Assembly: GCA_946885665.1 (NCBI GenBank)
Contig: CAMPGT010000184.1
Location: forward strand, 1-7,895
Length of the DNA stretch: 7,895 nt
Reading direction: 5' to 3'
Source: an uncultured Chitinophagaceae bacterium
Lineage (GTDB): Bacteria > Bacteroidota > Bacteroidia > Chitinophagales > Chitinophagaceae
The notes under the pieces are model-generated. The model saw nothing but the letters and a program-made list of their open reading frames with translations, made no database searches and was not told where the DNA came from. Positions 1-6,900 of this stretch are shown here, in pieces. Positions within the stretch are counted from its first letter, which is position 1; each line of letters begins with the position of its first letter. The translations under genes were made by a program, and so were the position numbers.

Positions 1-37
1 CCCCGGCGCTCCGCGCCACCCCCGCCAGCGGGGGAAA
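1..37 (-). repeat. GC-rich palindromic element, copy 1 (left-truncated)
   Basis: This is the same element as at 71-112, missing its first five bases because of the window edge. It contains two hairpins: GGCGC-TCC-GCGCC (5-17) and CCCCCGC-CA-GCGGGGG (19-34). Strand is given relative to the copy at 7747-7786. It lies within the ligD reading frame and introduces no stop codon. Confidence 0.85.
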
Positions 38-2253
38 GTAAAAAGCGTTCATCACGGTCGGCGGCGAAGGTCCACCCCCGGCGCTCCGCGCCACCCCCGC
101 CAGCGGGGGAAAGTAAAAAGCGTTCATCACAATCGGCGGCAGGCAGTAAGCGGGCGACGGCAAAAGTTTCCCCCGCTGGCGGGGGTGGCGCCGAAGGCGA
201 CGGGGGTGGACGTAAAAAAAAACCAGACCTCGCAAACGCTCCTAAAGCGCCGTTTCCCGAAACCATGTCACCCATGCTGGCCACACTGATAGACAAACCC
301 TTCGATGAGCCGGGATGGCTCTATGAAATCAAATGGGACGGTTATCGCGCAGTGGCCCTTTGCAACAAGGGCGACGTCAACCTCCTCTCGCGCAACAACA
401 AATCATTCAACGATAAATTCTATCCCGTTTACGATGCCGTGAAAGCATGGAAGGCCAATGCCGTTGTAGATGGCGAAATTGCCGTACTCAACAACAAAGG
501 TGTTTCGCATTTCGGATCATTGCAGAACTGGCGAAGCGAAGCCGACGGCGAATTGGTGTATTACGTATTCGACCTGCTGTGGCTCAATGGCCATGACCTT
601 ACACAACTTCCTCTTACGGAAAGAAGGGAATTTTTGAGGCAAATTCTTCCGCCCGAAGGAACCATCCGCATGAGCGAAAATTTTGAGGCCAGCGCACACG
701 AGTTCATGGAAGCCGCAAAGGAAATGGGATTGGAAGGAGTGATCGCCAAGAAGGCCGACAGCGTTTATCGTCCGGGCGACAGAACCCGCGAGTGGCTGAA
801 AATAAAAGTTAATTTGCGGCATGAAGTGGTGATTGGCGGTTACACCGTTAACGACGGCACCAACAAATTGTTCAGCTCCTTACTGGTAGGCGTACACGAA
901 AACGGGGAGCTTGTTTACACGGGCAAAATAGGTACGGGGTTCAATGTGAAAACACAGCAGGAGATGATGGCGAAATTCAAGCCCCTGGTAACTGACAAAA
1001 GTCCTTTCAGTACTACGCCGGACGTGAACAAACCCTCCCGTTTCCGACCAAATCCGCCCAATGCAACAGTCACCTGGCTGAAGCCGGAACTGGTGTGCGA
1101 AGTGAGCTATACGGAGGTTACCAGCGATGGAGTAATGCGCCATCCTTCGTTTGAAGGAATGCGGGAAGACAAAAAACCAAAAGACGTTATGAGAGAGAAA
1201 CCGGTTAAAACTGAAGAAGCGGTGAAGGCGGCAAACGGCAAGCGGCAATCGGCAAAGAAAAAAGGGCAAACCACAAAGACAAAAGATACCACGCAACTCA
1301 TCAAACCCGTCTCGTCCAAAGAACGAAAAACTTTACTCAATCCCACCGAAAAAACACAGGTAAAAATCATCAACGGCCACGAGCTGAAATTCAGCAACCT
1401 CAACAAGATCTACTGGCCAAAAGAAAAATACACCAAGCGCGACCTGCTGAACTATTATTACCAGGTGGCGCCCTACATCTTGCCCTACCTCAAAGAACGG
1501 CCCCAATCACTCAACCGCTACCCGAATGGGATTAACGGCGAAAGCTTTTATCAAAAAGATGTTACCGGAAAAGCACCTGAATGGGTGGAACTCTTTCCTT
1601 ATACCACCAGTGATGAAAAGGACAAGAATTACATGCTGTGCAATAAGGAAGCGGACCTGATGTACATGGTGAACCTCGGATGCATCGAAATACATCCATG
1701 GAGCAGCACCCGCGATAATCCTGACAACCCCAACTGGTGCCTGATAGATCTCGATCCTGGTGATGACAGCACTTTTGAACAGGTGATCCAGGTGGCGCAG
1801 GTCACCAAATCGGTACTGGATTCGATTAAAGTGAAAGGATATTGCAAAACGTCCGGCTCGACCGGCATGCACATTTACGTTCCCCTGCAACCGAAATTCA
1901 CCTATGATGAATGCCAGATGTTTGCGCGCTGGGTGGCCACACGGGTGCATGAGCAGCTTCCTGATATTACCAGCATCGAAAGGATAGTGAAAACCAGGAA
2001 AGGCAAATTGTATGTGGACTTTTTGCAGAACCGGCCGGGAGCAACGCTGGCAGCACCATATTCTGCCCGTCCCAAACCTGGGGCTACGGTGTCAATGCCG
2101 CTTCACTGGGAAGAAGTGAAAAAAGGGCTGAAGCTGAAAGATTTCACTATCAAAAATGCAGTGGAAAGGCTGAAAAGGGAGGGAGATATCTTCAAACCCG
2201 TGCTCGGTAAAGGAATAGATTTATTGAAAGTGCTGAAACAACTTGACACTTAA
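1..2253 (+). CDS. ligD: ATP-dependent DNA ligase D (ligase plus polymerase domains), 5' end outside window
   Basis: LigD seals double-strand breaks in bacterial non-homologous end joining, working with Ku: the ligase domain joins nicks using ATP and the primase-like polymerase domain fills ends. Seen here: a Lys/Ala/Pro-rich linker (1-250), then an adenylation domain with motif KWDG (nucleophilic Lys codon 331-333), EGVIAKK (733-753) and WLKIK (793-807); an OB-fold to about 1180; a second charged linker (about 1180-1370); and a polymerase domain with DLD metal ligands (Asp codons 1747 and 1753), SGSTGMHIY (His codon 1870) and YVDF (Asp codon 2017). The frame is open to base 1, and the residues just before ATG 265 (KAPFPET) look like normal LigD sequence, so 265 is an internal Met. 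By analogy with the PE-LIG-POL order known from Pseudomonas, a 3'-phosphoesterase domain is expected upstream; this is inference. The stop overlaps that of the convergent gene. No ku gene is visible. Confidence 0.93.
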   Translation, partial: PRRSAPPPPAGESKKRSSRSAAKVHPRRSAPPPPAGESKKRSSQSAAGSKRATAKVSPAGGGGAEGDGGGRKKKPDLANAPKAPFPETMSPMLATLIDKPFDEPGWLYEIKWDGYRAVALCNKGDVNLLSRNNKSFNDKFYPVYDAVKAWKANAVVDGEIAVLNNKGVSHFGSLQNWRSEADGELVYYVFDLLWLNGHDLTQLPLTERREFLRQILPPEGTIRMSENFEASAHEFMEAAKEMGLEGVIAKKADSVYRPGDRTREWLKIKVNLRHEVVIGGYTVNDGTNKLFSSLLVGVHENGELVYTGKIGTGFNVKTQQEMMAKFKPLVTDKSPFSTTPDVNKPSRFRPNPPNATVTWLKPELVCEVSYTEVTSDGVMRHPSFEGMREDKKPKDVMREKPVKTEEAVKAANGKRQSAKKKGQTTKTKDTTQLIKPVSSKERKTLLNPTEKTQVKIINGHELKFSNLNKIYWPKEKYTKRDLLNYYYQVAPYILPYLKERPQSLNRYPNGINGESFYQKDVTGKAPEWVELFPYTTSDEKDKNYMLCNKEADLMYMVNLGCIEIHPWSSTRDNPDNPNWCLIDLDPGDDSTFEQVIQVAQVTKSVLDSIKVKGYCKTSGSTGMHIYVPLQPKFTYDECQMFARWVATRVHEQLPDITSIERIVKTRKGKLYVDFLQNRPGATLAAPYSARPKPGATVSMPLHWEEVKKGLKLKDFTIKNAVERLKREGDIFKPVLGKGIDLLKVLKQLDT
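71..112 (-). repeat. GC-rich palindromic element, copy 2
   Basis: Full 42-bp copy, running from TCCACCCCCG to GCGGGGGAAA. It has hairpin GGCGC-TCC-GCGCC at 80-92 and hairpin CCCCCGC-CA-GCGGGGG at 94-109, plus two direct CCACCCCC boxes at 72-79 and 91-98. It is read through in the ligD frame as VHPRRSAPPPPAGES. It is in reverse orientation relative to the copies at 167-210 and 7747-7786. Confidence 0.88.
167..210 (+). repeat. GC-rich palindromic element, copy 3 (inverted)
   Basis: Inverted 44-bp copy: TTTCCCCCGCTGGCGGGGG (hairpin 170-185), then TGGCGCCGAAGGCGA with a small stem CGCC-GAA-GGCG, then CGGGGGTGGA. The outer arms match copy 2 exactly in reverse complement, while the middle hairpin differs in sequence but keeps pairing, which suggests the structure matters. 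It is translated in the ligD frame as VSPAGGGAEGDGGG, and is preceded by GACGGCAAAA, a flank also found beside the right-end copy. Confidence 0.88.
1226..1253 (+). repeat. Heptamer repeat tract inside the ligD second linker
   Basis: Four degenerate 7-bp units in a row: AGGCGGC, AAACGGC, AAGCGGC, AATCGGC. They encode part of the basic linker between the OB-fold and the polymerase domain (AANGKRQSAK). The same units AAACGGC and AATCGGC form the tract at 7793-7827 outside any evident gene. Three units equal 21 bp, or seven codons, so expansion by threes would keep frame. Confidence 0.7.
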
Positions 2254-3080
2254 TCATAAACATATTCTATCCTGCCCATCACCTGCCGGTGCTTGTTGAA
2301 GCACGTCTCTTTCGTTTTCAACTTTCCTTCGCCGTATTCATAATACCACTTCTGGTAATCGTCACTCCCTTCGGGGATCACCATCATCGATGAGATATCA
2401 TCCGCTTCATTGTATTCAAAAATATAAAGCGGCAGCAGCCTTTTGGCTTTTTCATTGTAGGTGACCACGTCGGTTAATCTTCCTTTGTTGTCATAATAGT
2501 AGTAATAGGAAGGCAGGTGCCGGCCGTTGCGCACGCTGTTCTCTTCCGCCACGTTGCCATTCTCATCCAGTGTAAAATTTACATGGGTGGTGTCGGAACC
2601 GTTCCTGATGCGCAGCATTTTGTTGGGGCGGCCCTGCACGTCATACAACCACATATGTACCTCATTTTCCTGGTGGTGACCCGGCGAAGTGGAAACATTG
2701 ACGATCTTTGAGATGCTGCCGGCATCATTATAAATATAACTGCTCTCACTCCCGGAGCCTTCGAGTGTGTCGACAGTCTTTATCAGTTGTCCGCCTGCAT
2801 TGAAAAAAGTGGTTAGTTGCGATTCGCCCTCCAGCGGTGTGTTAAATGCAGTTTTGATGATGGTGAAGTTGGAAGTGATTGACTGGCTGCCCTGGAAACC
2901 AGGCGTCGGTTCGCCGGAACCCTCATAGCTCAACACTTTAACGCTCCGCACTTTCTGCATGCGGTATTTTTTGATGCGTTCTGTTGTCTGCCGCGAAGTG
3001 ACGATGTCCTTGTAGTAATATTGGGCTTGCGATTCAAGGGTAAGGAACAGGCAAATGATTCCGAGTAGTCTGATCATCAT
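2250..3080 (-). CDS. Secreted YD-repeat-like protein of unknown function
   Basis: No function is recognised. The 276-residue product begins with a signal peptide (hydrophobic core about residues 3-15, likely cleavage after SQA at residue 19), so it should be exported to the periplasm or cell surface. After an N-terminal part of about 85 residues come seven to eight short repeats spaced roughly 22-28 residues, of the form aromatic-x-[YFL]-[ND]-x-x-G-x-[LIV]: FFNAGGQL, YIYNDAGSI, WLYDVQGRP, FTLDENGNV, YYYDNKGRL, FEYNEADDI, YEYGEGKL and a final EYVYD. This resembles the beta-hairpin YD repeats of RHS-type proteins, but no toxin or core domain is present. The first ATG (3078-3080) is preferred because AGAGAGGA lies 10 bases upstream (complement of 3091-3098); the next codon is also ATG. 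The stop overlaps that of ligD. It appears monocistronic and is transcribed divergently from mazG. Confidence 0.85.
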   Translation of the reverse strand: MMIRLLGIICLFLTLESQAQYYYKDIVTSRQTTERIKKYRMQKVRSVKVLSYEGSGEPTPGFQGSQSITSNFTIIKTAFNTPLEGESQLTTFFNAGGQLIKTVDTLEGSGSESSYIYNDAGSISKIVNVSTSPGHHQENEVHMWLYDVQGRPNKMLRIRNGSDTTHVNFTLDENGNVAEENSVRNGRHLPSYYYYYDNKGRLTDVVTYNEKAKRLLPLYIFEYNEADDISSMMVIPEGSDDYQKWYYEYGEGKLKTKETCFNKHRQVMGRIEYVYD

Positions 3081-3160
3081 GCGCGCAATATCCTCTCTTT
3101 TTCACATATCTGGCATCGGAATGCGTATTTTTAGCAAAATTTCGACTTAAAACGGCAGGT
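3081..3160. promoter_or_regulatory. Divergent promoter region between the repeat protein gene and mazG
   Basis: These 80 bases separate the two divergent start codons and must hold both promoters unless transcription comes from further away. On the plus strand TATTTTTA (3126-3133) matches five of six fixed positions of the Bacteroidota -7 box TAnnTTTG, with a poor TTTC (3100-3103) at about 22 bases upstream, predicting a short leader for mazG. On the minus strand AAATTTTG (complement 3135-3142) also matches five of six but lacks a good -33 box. The minus-strand ribosome site AGAGAGGA is at 3091-3098; mazG has no clear Shine-Dalgarno. Promoter assignment is by eye only. Confidence 0.35.
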
Positions 3161-3940
3161 ATGGAACAGGCAACGGCGGCGGCATTCACCAGATTAAAAG
3201 AAATCATGGACGAACTTCGCGAAAAATGCCCGTGGGACAGGAAGCAAACGCTGCAATCGCTGCGGCCGCAAACCATCGAGGAGTTGTATGAGCTGACGGA
3301 AGCGGTTACCCTCCACGATTGGCAGGCGATGAAGGAGGAACTGGGCGACGTAATGATTCACATTCTTTTTTATTCGAGGATAGCGAGCGAGCAGGGAAAG
3401 TTTACCATCAGGGATGTGCTCGAATTTGTTTCCGCCAAGCTTATCAGCAGGCACCCTCATATTTACGGATCGGTGGAAGTAAATGATGAAGAAGATGTTA
3501 AAAGAAACTGGGAAAAGCTGAAACTGAAGGAAGGTAAAACCTCGGTATTAGGTGGCGTTCCGGTTGCTTTGCCGGCAATGGTGAAGGCGGCCCGGCTGCA
3601 GGAAAAATCAAAGCAGGTTGGATTTGAATGGGATAACAGGGAACAGGTGTGGGAAAAGGTAGAGGAGGAGATGAACGAGCTAAAAGAGGCGGTTGCCGAC
3701 GCCAACGCCGACAGGATAGAAGATGAATTTGGTGATGTGCTGTTTTCTCTGGTCAATTATGCACGGTTTTTGAATGTCGATGCCGAGAACTCGCTGGAAA
3801 GAACCAACAGGAAATTTATCTCCCGGTTTACAGAAATGGAAAAAAAGGCGCTTCAGCTCGGCAGGCCCCTCGCTGAGATGACCCTCGGCGAAATGGATGA
3901 AATCTGGAACTCAATTAAAAAACAAAACAACGGTACTTGA
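3161..3940 (+). CDS. mazG: Nucleoside triphosphate pyrophosphohydrolase MazG
   Basis: MazG hydrolyses NTPs and dNTPs to monophosphates plus pyrophosphate, acting in the cytosol as a house-cleaning enzyme; in E. coli it also lowers (p)ppGpp-linked signalling. The 259-residue length fits the two-domain E. coli type. Domain 1 has CPWDRKQT (23-30), the metal-binding EExxE (E40, E41, E44) and ExxD (E60, D63), then RHPHIYG (97-103). After the conserved middle segment (VLGGVPVALPAMVKAARLQ, 129-147) and VGFEWD, domain 2 has EExxE (E169, E170, E173) and ExxD (E189, D192), followed by a helical end with RKFISRF. In E. coli the C-terminal domain carries the activity; here both metal motifs look intact. 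The ATG at 3161 gives the expected N-terminus; the Shine-Dalgarno is weak, as usual in Bacteroidota. The stop TGA overlaps the start of the histidine kinase, so the two genes probably form an operon. Confidence 0.95.
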   Translation: MEQATAAAFTRLKEIMDELREKCPWDRKQTLQSLRPQTIEELYELTEAVTLHDWQAMKEELGDVMIHILFYSRIASEQGKFTIRDVLEFVSAKLISRHPHIYGSVEVNDEEDVKRNWEKLKLKEGKTSVLGGVPVALPAMVKAARLQEKSKQVGFEWDNREQVWEKVEEEMNELKEAVADANADRIEDEFGDVLFSLVNYARFLNVDAENSLERTNRKFISRFTEMEKKALQLGRPLAEMTLGEMDEIWNSIKKQNNGT

Positions 3941-6900
3941 AAGATCTTTTTATAAGTCTTGGCGGCCGGCGGCTGTTTTTTTTAGTAGCTGCAGTTGTGC
4001 TGTTCCTGGCGGCCCTGTTGATCAATGAGTTTATCATCACCAGCACATCATCGCGTTACTACGCCCGGCTGATACAACGCGACATTATTTCGAAAGAAAA
4101 GGATTTTCAGCAACTGGCCCACGATACGTCCCTCTTGTATTCGCTTATCAACCGCACTTATAACGAAAAAACGCTAAAGTCGGTGATAGACAAGGAGAAG
4201 GGCTACCTCTTTTTCATTTACGACAAAGACACTGCCTCCGAACACAAACTGCTTTTCTGGAACAGCCAGCAGGCACTTCCTCCCATCAACATCATGAACG
4301 AATCGGATGCGAGCAGGATGGTGCGCCTGAACAACGGACTGTACGTACACACCAGCAAGCTGATCCAGGTGGGCGACAACAAATTACTCTCGCTCGAAGG
4401 ATTGATACCGATAATGTGGCAGTACTTCGTTGAAATAGAAAACCTGCAGAAGGAGTTTGCTGCCTACCCGGAAGCGGGAAAGCGGGTAGAGGTGTCGTAC
4501 ACGCCAACGGAATACCCGATCAAAAGTTCGTACGGTAATATTCTTTTCTACCTGCAGAAAACAACGGTTGACCAGCAGGAAACAAGCTGGTGGTCGAGGA
4601 TCGTCACGTTTCTCGGCATCTTCCTCCTCATCATTTATGTACATCAGACCGCGAGTTATATAAACGCCAGGAACGGACTCATTTCATCATTCGCATTCCT
4701 TACAACCATGGTCATTTTGATGCGGGTGGTCACTTATTATGACCCGGGCCTGCTGCACCTCCGGTCGTTTGAACTTTTCGACCCGTCAATTTACAGTTCC
4801 AGCTTTGTGTTCAGCTCGCTTGGCGACCTGATGATCAACAGTATCCTCTTTTGCTGGCTGATGCTGTTCATCAGCCGCAGGCTGCCGACCGACAAAATAC
4901 AACCGCTCCGACCCAAATGGCTGGGCTGGCTGTGCATCGGTATTGCGCTGATGGTATTGGTGAGCGGTACGTTTGTGTTTGCGGATATATTGCAAAGCCT
5001 GGTGGCCGATGCGCAGATGTCGTTTAACGTCACAAATTTTTTCAGCCTCACCAAATACAGTGTGCTCGGCTTCCTGATACTTGGTATCCTGTCGCTCAGT
5101 TATTTTTTCTTTTCGCAGGTGATCTTGAATGTCATTAAAAGGCTGAGCGAGGGTTCCACCTATTTTATTATCCTCGTTACCGCGTTTGTGGGCCTCGCCA
5201 TCTTGACGTTTACCAGGAACACGGCGGTGCTTGAACTGAATCTTTATGTTCTTATCTGGCTGGTGGTGTACATCCTGATGATGCAGCAGAAAATATTTTC
5301 AGGCATCAACCAGCGGTTTAACGTGTCCGAGGTACTGTACTGGCTCTTTGTATTTTCATTCTCGATTACCGGGGTGATCATTTTTGAAAACAAAAAGATA
5401 GAATTCGAGCAGCGGAAGCTATTCGCGGAAAAACTATCCCTGCGCGCAGACCCCTCGAGCGAACGGTTGCTGAGCATAGCGCTCACCTACTTCGACAACG
5501 ATTTTTTGCAAAGGAATTTCGAGCGGTTCAAAAACCCGCTCACCAACAGGGAACTGAAGGACAGCATCATCCAAAAGAGTTTCAGCGCCTATCTCGATAA
5601 GTACGATACGAGAATATTTACGTTTGACGCTTCTGAAAAGCCGCTCTCCAACCACAGCCCGGTTTCTTACGACACGTTGAATACAATCTTCAGTATCCAG
5701 GGCAAAGAAACCAGCATCGCCGACCTGAAATATTTTGAGAAGTCGTTCGACAAGTTTTCTTACATCTACAAGAAGGATGTAGTCGACAGCTTTGGAATGA
5801 ATACGGGATATTTCTTTGTGTTGTCGGAACCCAAGCGTTACAAGAGTGACGCACTGATACCGGAGCTTTTCAGGCAAACAAAAGAGCTCGTTCCCGAGTA
5901 TTCGCCGGGTTACTATTATGGTGTGTACAGCGACATGGACCTGATCAGTTATTACAATGATTATCCATTTCCCACGAAGCTGTCGGAAGACCAGGTGCCC
6001 AAATTTGAATTCGAAACGCGAAAGCACCTCGATTATGAAGAACTGTGGTACCGGCACTCTGCCGACAAAGTGGTGGTGATTGCCAAAAAAGACAATTCGT
6101 TTATCGAGGGCATCACGTTGTTTTCGTGGTTGTTCAGTACGTTCATCCTGCTGCTGTTCATTTACCGCACCACTGCGTTCCTGGTGAGGTCGCGATTCAA
6201 AATGGGCGCACTTTCAGAATATTTCCAGTTCAGCATACGATCGCAGATTCACAGCACGATCCTGATGGTGAGCTTGTTGTCGTTCATCATCATCGGTATC
6301 GCCACTATTCTTTTCTTTATCAAAAGATATGACAGGAACAACCAGGATAAGCTAAGCCGCGCCATACAGATTATGGTGAACGAAGTGCAGAACCAGCTTG
6401 CCGGCCGCAGCCGGTTCAACAATAGTGTACTGTTGTTTGAAACCGGCGCCAACCAGCAGGTGGAGCAACTGATGCAGGAAATTTCGGAGATACACGGCAC
6501 GGATGTAAACCTGTACGATACGTCGGGAACGTTGCGCGTGTCGTCGAACCCGCTTATCTATAATAAGGGGGTGCTGAGCGAGAAAATGAATCCTGTGGCC
6601 TTTCACAATTTGAATAATTTAAAGGCGGTCCAGTTTGTTACGGATGAGCAGATGGGTAAGGTGGATTACATCAGCGTTTATTCGCCGGTGCGCGATGAGG
6701 AAGGTAACGCCTATGCCTACCTGAATATTCCGTCGTACAGTACCCAGGGCGAGCTGAAGCAGGAGATCTCGAACTTCCTGGTGACCATCATCAACCTCAA
6801 TGCATTTATCTTCCTGGTGGCGGGGGCCATCGCGCTGTTCATCACCAACCGGATCACCCATTCCTTCACGCTCATCGGTCAGAAGATGCGTGACATCAAC

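Larger units (their letters stand above)
1..140 (+). repeat. 75-bp in-frame tandem duplication in the ligD linker
   Basis: Bases 1-65 recur at 76-140 with only two mismatches (56-57 GG against 131-132 AA), giving a period of 75 bp, exactly 25 codons. Each unit carries a GC-rich palindromic element followed by AAAGTAAAAAGCGTTCATCA, and encodes a Pro/Arg/Lys/Ser-rich peptide (PRRSAPPPPAGESKKRSS). The first unit is cut by the left edge, so further copies may lie upstream. Since the period preserves frame, copy number could vary between strains without breaking ligD. Confidence 0.9.

Noticed and set aside
71..112. G-quadruplex on the minus strand
   Set aside because: There are only two G5 runs per element, separated by GG pairs; the hairpins explain the sequence better.
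1..210. CRISPR array
   Set aside because: There are only two direct copies with a 75-bp period, the unit is mostly repeat, one further copy is inverted, and the whole is in a coding frame.
880..1950. Minus-strand frames opposite ligD
   Set aside because: The plus strand carries all ligase and polymerase motifs; the antisense peptides have no recognisable domain and no start context.
3021..3080. Lipoprotein signal in the repeat protein (Cys at residue 10)
   Set aside because: The residues before the Cys (LGII) do not form a lipobox and it lies inside the hydrophobic core; cleavage after SQA fits better.
5434..6057. 207-codon minus-strand frame opposite the kinase
   Set aside because: It is a shadow of a conserved plus-strand gene without ribosome site or domain.
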